A DNA stretch of 25,090 bases from Gnetum montanum (Eukaryota; Streptophyta; Gnetopsida; Gnetales; Gnetaceae). Shown here piece by piece: positions 9,981 to 20,459 of the stretch; position 1 is the stretch's first letter; each line of letters starts with the position of its first letter. The notes beneath the pieces were generated by a model. That model saw only the letters and a program-made list of their open reading frames with translations, had not been told where the DNA came from and searched no databases. The stretch is from assembly GCA_015680685.1 (NCBI GenBank), contig MNCI01017500.1, positions 1 to 25,090 on the forward strand, given 5' to 3'. Both the position numbers and the translations under genes were made by a program.

Positions 9981-10179
9981 CGATTTCACTCAGTGCAACA
10001 TAAAAAGAAGAGGATTGCAAATACTTATTTCAATTTAAAAACCCCAAAGGTATCTCATTCTCTTTCTACTTCTACTACTATTCCAAATATTTTTTTATCA
10101 AATAATGATTGTCCACTTATTAGTGACATGAATTGTGAGATAAATGCTAACCTTGAAAATCAAGGATGCGGGCCTCCCC

Positions 10180-10523
10180 ACAACATCTCAATGTTAGTTT
10201 TATTATGGAATGTTCATGGCCTTTTGGATAGGTGTCTAGCAAATATTACCAGGGAGTATCTTTCAAACTAGTATTTATCTCTAAGTTTTCTTTTCCTACA
10301 AGAAAGTAAGATTTCAGCTCAAGATATTAGTTTTGTTGGTAAATGTATTTTCAAAAATTACACTATTTTTTCTACTGTTTGTGAAGTTAATAAAGAAGGT
10401 GTTGCTATTCTTGTTAATAAAAATTGGATCGAAAAAGTTTTGAATTCTAGTTTTGACAACCATGAAAGAGTTATTTGGTTTATTTGTCATAGTGAAAAAT
10501 ATGACTTTGGACTCTATAATATT
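10180..10523 (+). pseudogene. LINE ORF2, endonuclease N-terminal part
   Basis: Opens with LVLLWNVHGL, matching the WNxxGL start of the apurinic-like endonuclease domain of plant L1 elements. FLQESKI follows, holding the catalytic Glu block (LQExK), then GVAILVNKNW and a final YDFGLYNI. A stop at 10269-10271 lies between WNVHGL and FLQESKI. The reading ends at 10523, exactly where copy B is inserted; the rest of the domain is at 19545-19900. The endonuclease would nick target DNA for target-primed reverse transcription. Confidence 0.75.
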
Positions 10524-11299
10524 TGATGAGCCGCAATATCGTGTACGCGATATCGCAGCCCGCCACAATGCCTATAAATAAGAGGCGGCTTTCCCTGTTT
10601 TAGACAACTTAGATTTAGACCTTAGCCAAACTCTTGCAGTTTTACCATTCTAGAGTTAGAATAATTTCCATGTGCCCGCAATAGGAGTCTTAAAGTGAAC
10701 GGATCTTTATTCAAGCAAATTGTACCTGAGCACACATTTGTGTACGGCAATAAAGGCAAACTTTCTGATAAACCTTGGAGCATGTGGACTAAGCTAAATA
10801 GGAATTAATTATTGTTAAATGTTTAAATACTTTCCTAGATAATTAATCTCTCTCAACCCTTGACTCTCCTAGTTAAGTGCACTTAGTACGACTGCTTTGA
10901 GCACGTGTGTAACACTTGGCAACCCAGTAACGAGTAGCATTTGGTAATCCTAATAGCGTTGGACTGGTTTAGGGTGTGTGCGGCAAGTGGGAACGGATAC
11001 TAGTGCTAGGACAATTAGAACTTAGTTAGTGAATAGTTAATGAAAGTTAGTCACTTAGTTCTCTTCACCTTCCTCTATTAGCATAGGACATTAAAAAGAT
11101 AAAAGATATAAAAATCATATACCTCAAGCTTACTTAACCATACAACCATGACAATACAAGTAAGTGGGAAGACAACAATTGATTAACCTTAAGTGTTCCA
11201 TTAGGGCGTGTAAGCACTTAGTCCTTGGAGTTTGACCAGATCGCACGTGAAACGCTCGTATTTGTATGGTTGAGTGTAGGGGTACCTCGCCACTCATCA
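10524..11299 (+). repeat. 5' LTR of copy B, 776 bp
   Basis: Begins TGATGAG and ends CTCATCA, as in the LTR at 745-1692. A TATAAATA box at 10573-10580 lies only about 50 bases from the left end, which would make U3 very short (about 80 bases) and R-U5 long. The PBS follows one base after the LTR. The left border cuts LINE endonuclease sequence cleanly. Confidence 0.9.
10573..10580 (+). promoter_or_regulatory. TATA box of the copy B LTR
   Basis: TATAAATA followed by AGAGGCGGC. The equivalent in copy A is TATGAATA (846-853). It probably places the start of element transcription near 10605. Confidence 0.55.
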
Positions 11300-11300
11300 T

Positions 11301-11318
11301 TGGCACCGTGCTGGGGAC
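11301..11318 (+). other. primer binding site, tRNA-Asp type
   Basis: TGGCACCGTGCTGGGGAC begins two bases after the LTR. It resembles the PBS TGGCGCCGTTGCCGGGGA used by many plant Athila/Tat elements, with one base deleted and two changes (G to A and C to T) at CpG positions, as expected from decay of methylated cytosines. Confidence 0.75.
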
Positions 11319-11417
11319 TTAGTTGTTTGTGCGCTACGTAGACCATAGGAGATCATTCACATCGTTGGGATGCTAGAACGAACCCTTAGGGTTGATCAAA
11401 AGAAAAAAAATTAGACA

Positions 11418-13377
11418 ATGGTAAATTGCACACCGAACAAGATAAAAATGTCTTCTTCTTCGCACAAAAGCATTTCATCACCTAGGACCAACACTAGAGA
11501 CAGTTGGCGGCACACAACACGTAACCAAGATCCGCCAGTTCCTCAACAATATCCGTGTGGTATATATTCATCACAATGAATATGTACTTAACTTTACCTT
11601 TATTCTCCATCAGGATGAACAACTGCATTGGAGAGACTTGGAGGGTAACATAGTGTTGCCTCCAGATCGAGCAGTCCCCAACATGCTCCTTCGTGCTCTC
11701 GCACGAATAGGCATGTCACAGTTATACGCAAAGTACATTGCATGCAACCATGACACAAGGGACTACCACCCCATAGAAGCGCAACGTCAAAGGGACTTGC
11801 AACAAGAGAGATATCATACATCTTTGAAGGGAAAATGGTCCCAAAATGCCCCACACGTTTTAAGCGAAGTTGGAGATGGTAAACCGGTTCCAACAGGTTC
11901 TCCATCAAATGATGTTCCCCCTCCTAATGATGGTGAGGAGGTGGTGTATCAAAACCTTCACTCTACAATTCACAACCCTGGTTCTGATCCCCGCGAACAC
12001 CAAGTGTTCAACGAGGGAACATAAACACATGATAAGGATGGGCATTCTGATCATAATCACGATTAGGGCCGAGACCACCGAAGAGAAGGTAGGAAACATC
12101 GTCATGACGATGGTTCTCCTTCTTCTTCACCTTCATCATCACATTCACCCTCTCCTTCTATATTGAGATGCAGTCATAAAGAACCTAATCGTGAGGATAA
12201 GGGTAAACAGAGTGAGAAACCTAGACAAGAGAGTTGAGAACGAGGATGAGGGCATTCTAGAGAATCACGGCATAGAAGAAGGGAGAGTAGGGAACCGCGT
12301 AGACATCATAGATGCTATGAACAGAATGACCATGAAGAACCCCTACTCGCAACCTGAAGCATGTTAGACATCACGGAGACCATAAGAATACCCACAAGGC
12401 ACCAAAAAGATAGCAAGATCAAGAGACTAGACATGAATAATATCCCATGATTTGAGGGGGGATACAACGCTAATCCTCAGAACCACTTACAAGCATTTCA
12501 TGATGCATGTGTCTTGCAGAACATCGAGAACAAGTGGTAAAAATTAGAGTTGTTTCCAAGGACACTAGTAAAAGAAGCAGAAAGCTGGTATCGGTCCTTA
12601 GAACCAAAATCCATTTGAAGGTGGAGTACGATGCTAGAATTGTTTAATGATAAATATCAAATGTACTCTCGAGTGTCCAACCTATGAAAGCAAATCCAAG
12701 GATGGATGTAGGGAAATCACGAACCCTTGGATGTTGCCATGGGCCGTTATTATGCATTGTTACATTGTTGCCCAGGCCATGGTTACGCACAGCAGGACCA
12801 ACTATGCCATCTCGTATATGGACTTAAGCATGAAACCAGGAGAACCCTTGGAACATATGCCCAAGGGAGATTATCAGAGCTTAGGTCCCATCAGGTTCAT
12901 AGATTGTTGGAGCAAGTAGCCAAGGAAGAAGGGGAGCTACGTAAGAGAGAAAGTGCAGAAGAGTACAACTGCGATCCTTCCCTCTGAAAAAGGGGAGTGA
13001 GATTCTATGAGGAGGAGGAAGAGTCACCACTCGAAGAGATGGTGAATAGGAAAACCTTGCTGCTCCAAAAATTAACAATAGAACTGTCGGCAATGTTAGA
13101 TCGAATGTGGGACTCCTTGGATAGTAGATTTGAAACCGTTCTTAAAATTGTGGAGGAGTCTAAGGAGCGAAGTAGTGACTATGATAAAAAGAAAAAGAGG
13201 GACATAGACAATGCATGTAACAAAGGTAAGGGTAAAATGGCCATCACCGAAGAGGTTGTGGATTCTGATACGGAAAATGACGGTGGATGTGAGATATGCC
13301 AATATGGTCATCCTAAGGGATGTTGCCCAGTAATCTCACACCTACAAGAGTATGGGGTCTATGCACTCAACCCATGA
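11418..13377 (+). pseudogene. gag region of copy B (broken)
   Basis: Capsid/nucleocapsid part, in several frames. A possible start at 11418 or 11448 (MSSSSHKSISSP) runs to a stop near 11580. The next frame (about 11560-12024) holds a Gln/Arg-rich stretch, and an Arg/Ser/His-rich stretch follows to about 12330. The retrotransposon-gag-like core at about 12470-12960 has HLQAFHDACVLQNIE, LFPRTLVKEAESWY and YGLKHETRRTLGTYAQGRL. The last part (12997-13377) is acidic and Lys-rich and contains CEICQYGHPKGCC (13288-13326), a CX2CX3HX4C knuckle like that of Athila gag. The product would coat genomic RNA in virus-like particles. Stops and shifts make it non-functional. Confidence 0.75.
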
Positions 13378-14012
13378 CTTAACAAACGACAAGCACCCTA
13401 ACGGTTACCTTATCCCCAAGGTAACCCAAGGCAATTCCACCAACCTTTAACGTATTACCCAAGTGGAACTCCACCACAACCTATTGAGCAACACCAGTAG
13501 TGGCAATACCCATAGTCATGGGGGTGCCACCACCAAGGCAACAATACCCTTACCGGCAACCAAATCCATATGACTATTACGTGCAGCAATCAATCTCTCC
13601 ACGTGACTCTATTGGTCACGTGACACCACAACGTCACTACCAAGCTCGGGAGTATTATAGGACTCCTTCTCTTGGGGGAGACAACCCACAAACATACCAT
13701 CCTCCGAACCCATTCGCAACTCTCACACCGATAGCTCCATTACCACCTGCTCTGGCAACGCAAGGGGTACTTCCCACTCAACCGCAGCAACCCAATGTCA
13801 CAAGGGCTGTGAATCCTCAACCCGCAGTTGGTTCTAACAACCTTATGCAAAAACAATCTTTCTTCAAAACCAACAATCCAACCAAGCCCTCACCATCACA
13901 AGTGGTTGAACATCTGAACACCTCCTTATCAAGTAAGGCTTCGGGGCCTCCTTCAACCCAAAAATTGAGCTTAACGCACATGGTTATGTTAACACATGTT
14001 GTTACTGACTAG
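13378..14012 (+). pseudogene. Pro/Gln-rich linker between gag and protease
   Basis: A stop at 13375-13377 separates this from the knuckle region. The open part (about 13500-14012) is rich in Pro, Gln, Tyr and Asn (for example YPYRQPNPYDYYVQQ), with no domain I recognise. Its position fits the variable linker between gag knuckle and protease in Athila-like polyproteins. Confidence 0.5.
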
Positions 14013-14019
14013 ATTAAGA

Positions 14020-14440
14020 TGGGCCACCTTCCCAGGAAATTCTCTGATCCTAGAAGTCCTCTAATCTATCTCCAAGTCGCTGGGAATGAACCATGTAAAG
14101 CTCTTCTGGACTCAGGTTCCGGAGTCAACCTAGTATCACAAGATATGTATAAAGCCTAGAACCTGCCTCCATTAAGAAAGAGTAACATTTGACTAGAGTT
14201 GGCCGACCAATTCATCATTGTCCCCTTGGAACTGGTGGAAGACATCATTACCACTTTATGTGGGTGGTCATATCCAGCTGATTTCCTAGTGATACAAGTA
14301 AACAACAATAAGGGGGACTTCCCAGTAATAATGGGAAGAGCATGGCCAAGTACTATAGATGCACGCCTAGGAATCTGCGATCTTTCCCTGGAAATATCCA
14401 AGAAGAACACTTTTGGAAAGATCAAGAAGAAGAAAGTTCC
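14020..14440 (+). pseudogene. retropepsin-like aspartic protease of copy B
   Basis: LQVAGNEPCKALLDSGSGVNLV places the catalytic DSG at 14109-14117, in the usual 'LLDsGas.nlv' setting. After one stop (near 14157) and a frame change come LVEDIITTLCGWSYPADFLV and DFPVIMGRAWPSTIDARL, the latter matching the conserved 'ilGRpfl.t..a' end of the fold. It would cut the Gag-Pol polyprotein. It is broken by at least two stops. Confidence 0.75.
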
Positions 14441-14628
14441 ATGCATCGCATATAGTGACACAGGGTGCCATTGCATGCAGAAATCATGGATTATGCAAAG
14501 TTTAGCATTGCCTGCATGCAATCGGTGTGCATAAGACATTAATATACAAAAGTGCTTGTATGCAGCAGCCACACAACAAGAAGACACCCAGTGGCTGATG
14601 GTTGATCAAGAGAGCAACTCACTAACAT

Positions 14629-14645
14629 NNNNNNNNNNNNNNNNN
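14629..14645. other. run of 17 N (assembly gap)
   Basis: Unknown bases between protease and RT. The true length and content cannot be judged, so the frame between the two domains is undetermined here. Confidence 1.
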
Positions 14646-14674
14646 TTAACCTTGAAAACATCAACTGGGGGAAG

Positions 14675-15760
14675 TTGGAGATTCCTGAGATATTTAAACA
14701 AGAGCCCCTAGATTTGAAACCATTGCCCAATGGTTTGGAGTATATGACTCTCGAAAACGAAAAACTGGTGATTATCAACGCAAGACTTATTCCCAAACAA
14801 AAAGAAAGACTGCTGAAAGTGATAAACAAGTGGTCAAAAGCCTTTGCCTGGTTATACCCCAAGTTAACTAGAATAGATCCTAGGATATGCCAGCATAGGA
14901 TTTACATGGACCTCTCCATGAAACCTCGAAAAAAACTGCAAAGGCGATTGAAACCAAAATTGAAGAAAATAGTAAAAGAAGAAATAGAACAGCTTCTTAA
15001 GGTTGGGTTCATATATCCCATTTCTGATAGTGAATGGGTTAGCCCTCTGGTGATCGTGCCTAAAAAGGAAGGCAAATGGAGGGTGTGTATAGATTTTAGG
15101 CCGCTGAACATGGCAACATTAAAGGATCACTTCCTGTTACCATTCGTTGACCAAGTCTTAGACACCATAGTAGGGCATCGCTATTATAGTTTTCTGGATG
15201 GCTGTAGTGGATACAACCAAATACGGATTGCCCTAGAAGATCAAGCCAAGACAACGTTCACTAGTCCTTGGGGAATGTTTGCATATAAACAAATGCCATT
15301 TGGGTTGTGCAATGCTCCTGCCATGTTTCAATGCCTAGTTCTAAGCATATTCCAACAACATATAGGAAATGAAGTGGAAGTCTTTATGGACGACTTCTAC
15401 ACTTATGGAACAAGCTTTGATCAAGCCCTGGACCAATTAGAGCAAGTGCTGAAAAGATGCGTAGAAACCAACTTGAGGCTCAACTGGCAGAAAAGCCATC
15501 TGATGGTCCAAGAAGGCATAGTACTGGGGCATAAGATTTCACATTCAGGAATATCGGTAAACCTAGATAAAGTTAGGGTCATCCAAGGAATCACCCAACA
15601 ACCAGAAACTGTCAAAGACATTTGGTCATTCCTTGGACACACTGGCTACTATAGGAGATTCATTGAGAACTTCTCTAAGATTGCCAAATCATTGGTAGAA
15701 CTAACGAAGAAGGATGCACCATTCGAATGGACCAAGGAATGTGAATGAGCATTCCAAACT
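14675..15760 (+). pseudogene. reverse transcriptase domain of copy B pol
   Basis: The longest intact stretch of the element: 357 codons open up to a TGA at 15746-15748. Blocks in order: WVSPLVIVPKKEGKWRVCIDFRPLN, LDGCSGYNQIRIALEDQAKTTF, MPFGLCNAPAMFQ, the catalytic FMDD at 15383-15394 (Athila-type FMDDF in place of YVDD), LRLNWQKSHLMVQEGIVLGH, and SFLGHTGYYRRFIENFSKIA. The domain copies element RNA into DNA. It keeps the catalytic Asp pair, but the missing start, the N run upstream and the downstream stops make it inactive. Confidence 0.92.
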
Positions 15761-16150
15761 CTGAAAGAAAAGCTTGTGGAAACTCCCATTCTACAAGCTC
15801 CTGATTGGTCTAGACCATTCCATATCATGACTACTTACACAGTTAGATGACCAAAAACATCCTTACTACATCCACTGTGCAAGTAGGAGTATCGCCAGTA
15901 CACAACTTAACTACACAACTACAGAAAAGAATTAATGGTTGTAGTGTTTGCACTGGATAAGTTTAGGCACTATGTGTTAGGTTACAAAGTGTTCATCCAT
16001 ACGAATCATAGTGAAATTAGGTTCCTCATGAACAAGTCAACAGTTAGCCCTTGTATTATACGATGGCTAGTAATCCTACAGGAGTTCGATCTAACAATGA
16101 TTGATCGAAAGGGCACCGAGAACGTAGTTGCAGATCATTTATCTCGATTA
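15761..16150 (+). pseudogene. RNase H domain of copy B pol
   Basis: Starts AFQTLKEKLVETPILQAPDW. Then the usual segment with the first catalytic Asp ('cDAS..') is absent: after FHIMTTYTVR comes a stop, and in another frame HPYYIHCASR and LNYTTTEK, so some codons are deleted. It resumes as MVVVFALDKFRHYVLGYKVF, IHTNHSEIRFLM and NVVADHLSRL. RNase H removes the RNA strand of the hybrid. Frame changes and loss of the Asp block make it defective. Confidence 0.8.
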
Positions 16151-17533
16151 CACTGGGACAGCAAAGAGGATGAATATGTCATATCCGATCATTATCCTAA
16201 TGAAGCCCTCTTTGCTGGTGTAGTGAATAACCAACCCATGGAAATGAATTGGTATAGTAGCATTCTCACCTATCTCCTTTCCCAACAAACACCACAGGAG
16301 CTGGACTTTAGGAAGAAACAACAGTTTCTTCACAGAGCCAAGTACTTCATGGAGATCAACGGACAACTTTACAAAGTCTGTTATGATGGCTTGGTTCGAT
16401 GGTGTGTGCTCAATGTGGACCAACTAAGAGTTCTCCAAGATGCTCATGAGGGCCCTTGTGGGGGTCACTATGCAGGGAGATGAATGAATATTAAGATCCT
16501 ACTTGCAGGATATTACTAGCCAACATTATTTTGGGGCGCCCATCAATTTGTCCAATCCTGTGAGCTCTATCAACGTGATGGAGGAATGACTGCTAAAATG
16601 AAGGATCTGCAACAATGGATTCAACCTTTAGAACCCTTTGACATTTGGGGAATAGACTTTATGGGGCCCATTACACCAATGTCCAATGGAAAAGCTTACA
16701 TCATTGTTGCTGTAGACTATCTAACGAAATGGGCTAAAGCAGCTGCTGTTACAGACTGCACATCATCTACATCTGCACGATTTGTGCAACAACAAGTTGT
16801 AAATAGGTTTGGTGTGCCACGTGCACTTATCTCGGACAATGGAACACACTTCACAGGTGCAACCTTTCGAAAGTTGATGCAACACTTAGGGGTTGAACAT
16901 AAATTGAATACACCTTATCATCCCTAAGCTAATGGCCAAGCCGAGGTCACCAATCGGGAGATTACTAAAATATTAACAAGGATAATTAGCAAATATAGGC
17001 GAGATTGGAGCACTATGCTGAATGATGCTCTTTGGGCATATCACTCCACTTGGAAACTCCCTCTAGGCTATTCTCCCTATGAGTTAGTCTACGGAAAACT
17101 TCAAAAGCTTCCAATTCAAACCAAGCTCCATACACTATCCATGGTGTGTGACCTCCACCTTGACCTTGATCTAGCACAAAAACAAAGATTGGCAACTCTA
17201 AACGTGTTAGACGAAAACTGATTGGTTGCCCTGTCATCAAATGAGTTGCATAAGGCATATAACAAACAATGTCATGACTTAAAAATTCGAAAGGTTAAGT
17301 ACCAACCAGGAGATAAGGTCTTCTAATGGAACCCCACACATGTGCCACAACGCAAAAAATTTCAAACATTGTGGGAAGGACCTTACATCATTCATACAAC
17401 CTTTTCCTTAGGGGCCATGACCATATACAAACCTGAAAGCCCTAATAAAAGATTACTGGTCAATGTGCAACAAACCAAACCCTTCCATGAACTTAGAACA
17501 ACCAGTGCACATAATACCTCTGAGAGAGGATGA
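16151..17533 (+). pseudogene. integrase domain of copy B pol
   Basis: The N-terminal zinc region shows DAHEGPCGGHY and, after two stops, SCELYQRDGG, where the second Cys of the CxxC pair reads Tyr. The catalytic core keeps all three acidic residues in one frame: Asp in GIDFMGP (16655-16657), Asp in LISDNGTHFTG (16835-16837) and Glu in NGQAEVTNREI (16943-16945). The last two are separated by 35 residues, the classic D,D(35)E spacing. A TAA at 16924-16926 lies inside the core. Then come WAYHSTWKLPLGYSPYELVYG and the C-terminal LWEGPYIIHTTFSLGAM, ending near 17533. No chromodomain is present. It would insert element DNA into chromosomes. Confidence 0.88.
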
Positions 17534-18176
17534 CCTCGCTCATTATTTCAGATCTCCCCCTTCCAACTTAATCATGGGGAAGATGGCCACCTATGCTAAT
17601 CATTCGAGGCCCTCAGTTCCCTTTTAAGTTTTTTTTTACACATTTTTTTTTTACAAATTTCTTTAACTTTTCTCATTTTTGTTTTGCAACATCGTTCATA
17701 CTTTTTCGTTTATTTGTGTGTTTACTTATTTTGTTAGGTTCGTTACCTAATAAGTGTTCCTGATGATGGTATGAACTGTATTCTATTGGTTGCTAATGTT
17801 TGGTTTTTACCTTTGAGTTATAATGTTGATACTAAGGTATGGTTCTTTTGATATAATAGGCAATGAGTCCACATCATCCATGCATCCATGAATTTCTATT
17901 GTCTCTCTTGGCTTGGAACTGTACAGTCCCTTTCTTCATAAAATAATAGAACTATCAACGAATTGGTGACTAAGCACTTCTCAAACTAAGGAAGGACTCA
18001 AGGATTAAAAAGGGTGTGACTTCAAGGAAACTTGATGCATTTGTGTTGGCCATTCTCTTGTGTGCTTGGATGTTTTCTTCTTGAGTTTTCCTTACCATTC
18101 TGATGCTTCTCCATTATCGGGAAGTTGAGCTAATAAAAATAATAAGTCTTTGCATGGTGTGGTTCTCGCGCAAACA

Positions 18177-18231
18177 CAAAAATAAAAAAAATAAAAAAAT
18201 AAAAAGAAAAAAAAAAGAAAAAAGAAAAAAG
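18177..18231 (+). repeat. A-rich low-complexity tract
   Basis: Runs of A broken by single T or G (AAAAATAAAAAAAATAAA and AAAGAAAAAA types), about 55 bases, within the 3' region of copy B. Confidence 0.9.
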
Positions 18232-18943
18232 TGAGAATTCAAAGCACACCCCTTAGACAAAATAATCACCTAGGCTACAAGCACTGGTTATGGAACTGAA
18301 CAAACATGTTCCCTCTAACTAAGGCCCTTTCTCGCTTCTTACTTTCTTCTTTCTTGTTTCGTTGGAATGGTGGTGACTCTTTGACAAGGCATTCTTGTTA
18401 CTTCAGGTGGATGGATTGGCCAAATGTATTAATGCAAAGTCACTGGATGTGATTGTTTGAGGCTGGATTTGGAATGAGATCTACTAAGTCACATTAATGA
18501 TTAATACACAAAGGGGTTGTACACCACCTTGTTCTTGAGACTCCATTCCATTCTCTTCTTTCCATCATTCTTTCTCCATTGTTCACCTCATTGCCAGTTG
18601 TATCACTAGTCTATGTTTTGGTTGATGCATTGTTTTCTTTTTGGTAAATTCTTGTGGTTAAGACTTGAACTCTTGCTTCCAAATGACATTTCTAGAGCCT
18701 ACGGACTCTTTGAATGTGGGAATGTCAAGGCATTAAGGGCACGAGCCTGCTTTGGGGAGGACCCACTAGCATTCCTATTTGGTGCATCAGATAATGTCTT
18801 TCCCTTAAACATTTTCACAATCAACATTTATTTTGTTCATTTCCACCTCTGACATCTATTTCATCGACGTTACAGATGTCTCTTTTTCTCCATCTTTCTT
18901 ATTCCTTATCTTTTTCCATTCTCTCGCTATTGGAGGATCGCTC

Positions 18944-18957
18944 TTAGTCATGGGGGT
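18944..18957 (+). other. internal PPT-like block, copy B
   Basis: TTAGTCATGGGGGT, identical over 14 bases to the block at 162-175 and to the PPT of copy A (730-743). It lies 570 bases upstream of the real PPT of copy B. It may be a second plus-strand primer site or only a relic duplication. Confidence 0.45.
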
Positions 18958-19138
18958 CCTGGTCCAATTTTTTCGATTTCTCTTAACCCCTACACCTTGG
19001 GTAGTCACCAGTATTATATCCTCAGAATTCGCATCAGCCATATCACAACTTATCCAATGCACCTTACACCGAAGCAAGGTATCAACTGCATTGTGATCCA
19101 TTTACCCTTGCTAATATAAGACCGTGTTGTGTGTGCAG

Positions 19139-19339
19139 ATGGCAATCATGCAACAACAGATTAGATTTGGGGGGAACACTTGGAATGGACTGGCGCTGGA
19201 GCAGTTATGCAAGGAATAAGATCGATGGCACACTTATGGATGGACAACGAAAGGCACAATCTTGGCATTGACAGCAATAGACTTCTTCTTTTCTCTCTCT
19301 CTCTTCTCTCTTCTCTCTTCTCTCTTAGCTACCAAATAA
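19139..19339 (+). pseudogene. conserved short frame with hydrophobic C-terminus, copy B
   Basis: Counterpart of 384-569. The ATG again follows a CTAAT motif and TTGTGTGTGCAG. The frame has 66 codons with one in-frame TAA at 19217-19219, a different codon from the stop in copy A. It shares MAIMQ, TWNG, LCKE, DRW, YGWTTKG and ILAL, then a hydrophobic tail; here the tail is altered by growth of a CT microsatellite, so the C-terminal end differs. Function unknown; a spliced env-like or accessory peptide is possible. Confidence 0.45.
19282..19326 (+). repeat. CT-rich microsatellite
   Basis: TTCTCTCTCTCTC followed by repeats of CTCTT, about 45 bases. In copy A the matching place has only a short TTTCTCTTTCTC, so the tract expanded in copy B. 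Confidence 0.9.
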
Positions 19340-19518
19340 GGCTGGATGTCAAATGTGTATAGTGTTCACCCTTGTTATCATGAACACTAATTTTGTCATG
19401 TATTGTAATGATGATCCGTTCACATGTCATCCCATTCACCATTAGTGTCATTCCAGTCAATAATCTCATACCTTCCCAATATTTTGTAAGGAACTCGAGG
19501 ACGAGTTTTCATTCATTT

Positions 19519-19527
19519 ATGGGGGTA
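19519..19527 (+). other. polypurine tract of copy B
   Basis: ATGGGGGTA directly before TGATGAG, as in copy A. The text upstream, CTCGAGGACGAGTTTTCATTCA, also matches copy A. Confidence 0.7.
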
Positions 19528-19544
19528 TGATGAGCCGCGATATC
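19528..19544 (+). repeat. truncated 3' LTR of copy B (17 bp stub)
   Basis: TGATGAGCCGCGATATC matches the first 17 bases of the 5' LTR with one change. LINE sequence follows at once. About 760 bases of LTR are missing. Confidence 0.85.
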
Positions 19545-19900
19545 TTCTATCTCTACCTAAAGTTTCTTGGATTATTGGAGGTGATTTCAATATGATTGAA
19601 AGTCATTTAAATAAACTTGGTGATCTTCTCCTAAAATGTCTTGTCAACAAAAAGAAAATTAGTGCAATTTTAATAAAAAGTATTTTCTTTCTAATGTTAG
19701 CTATTTGCTCCCCTCTTATTTAAATGAGAAGCATTATACTTAAGTATATTATCAACAAGGAAATAATAGAATTTATTGTCTACTAGATAGATTTTACAAC
19801 TTTAATGTTTTCTTTTGGAAGCCTATAAGGAAAGTAGAAATGCATACAAATGCTACTTTGTCAAATCATTTTCCTATTAGCATTTTTCTCTCTAATATTA
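19545..19900 (+). pseudogene. LINE ORF2, endonuclease C-terminal part
   Basis: VSWIIGGDFNMIESH carries the GGDFN block (19577-19594) of the endonuclease. Further on TLSNHFPISIFL stands at the place of the conserved 'SDHxPi' end of the domain, with Asp replaced by Asn but the His kept. A stop near 19720 and a frame change lie between them. Confidence 0.78.
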
Positions 19901-20459
19901 ATTCTTCATCTTTTCAAAAGCATGAGCTTTTTCATATAAATGCTAATATCCTCATAGGACCTAATGAAAAAAGTATTTTGAAGTCTTTATGGAATGCAGA
20001 AAAAAAGTTTACTAGTTATATTAGTTAGATTGACTAGTGGTAGCGAACTACTTGTAGAGCCAGAAATTATAATCGATAGTTTAGAAAGAAAGTAAGCGTA
20101 AGTATCAAGTTGAAGAAGATCTTACAAAATTTGTAAAGAAAATGAAAATTCTTTTAGACCATAATCTGTTTGAGTAAAGCTTTGGCTAAAACTTGTTATG
20201 CTAAACAATGTTGGAATACTTCTGAAGCTAAAAGTGCTCTCATTAAAAGTCCATGGGTTGGCTAAAAATTGAAGATAAACCTTGTGAGGAATTGTTTTTA
20301 AATTTATAAAAAAAAAAGAATCAAATTCCTAAACTTGAATCACTTTATATAAATAATTCCATCATTAAACATCCTGAGACTATTAATAGTTTTTTGCCAA
20401 CTTATTTTTCTTTTGAAGGTTTTAGCAATGAATCCTTCTAGGCCTATAGTACACATATT

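Larger units (their letters stand above)
9020..10523 (+). mobile_element. L1-type LINE, 5' part (split by gypsy copy B)
   Basis: Left half of a decayed non-LTR retrotransposon in the same direction as its right half (19545 onward). It contains remnants of ORF1 and the start of ORF2 (endonuclease). The sequence stops at 10523 in the middle of the endonuclease, where the LTR of copy B begins, and resumes after copy B with the GGDFN part of the same domain. The 5' end is uncertain; 9020 is near the first ATG of the ORF1-like sequence. Confidence 0.8.
17534..19527 (+). other. 3' internal region of copy B (after pol)
   Basis: About 2 kb between integrase and the LTR stub. In Athila-like elements an env-like ORF may sit here, but no long frame or clear envelope motif is visible. 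It holds poly-T and poly-A runs, a frame of 79 codons at 18613-18852 without known domains, the PPT-like block at 18944-18957, the short conserved frame at 19139-19339 and a CT microsatellite. From about 18777 it matches 1-744 of copy A. Confidence 0.7.
10524..19544 (+). mobile_element. Ty3/gypsy copy B, Athila-like, inserted in the LINE
   Basis: A 9.0 kb LTR retrotransposon in the order 5' LTR, PBS, gag, protease, RT, RNase H, integrase, 2 kb 3' region, PPT, and a 17-base stub of the 3' LTR. RT wording (FLDGCSGYNQI, MPFGLCNAPAMFQ, FMDDF, LRLNWQKSHLMVQEGIVLGH), the tRNA-Asp-type PBS, the CX2CX3HX4C gag knuckle and the absence of a chromodomain fit the Athila lineage. All ORFs carry stops or frameshifts, so it is dead. 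No target duplication can be seen because the right end is deleted. Confidence 0.88.

Noticed and set aside
16900-17540. Chromodomain at the integrase C-terminus
   Set aside because: After LWEGPYIIHTTFSLGAM only a short tail follows; no aromatic cage pattern of a chromodomain is present.
18613-18852. Envelope-like ORF after pol
   Set aside because: The 79-codon frame has no clear signal peptide, glycosylation pattern or family match; copy A gives no support because it covers only its end.
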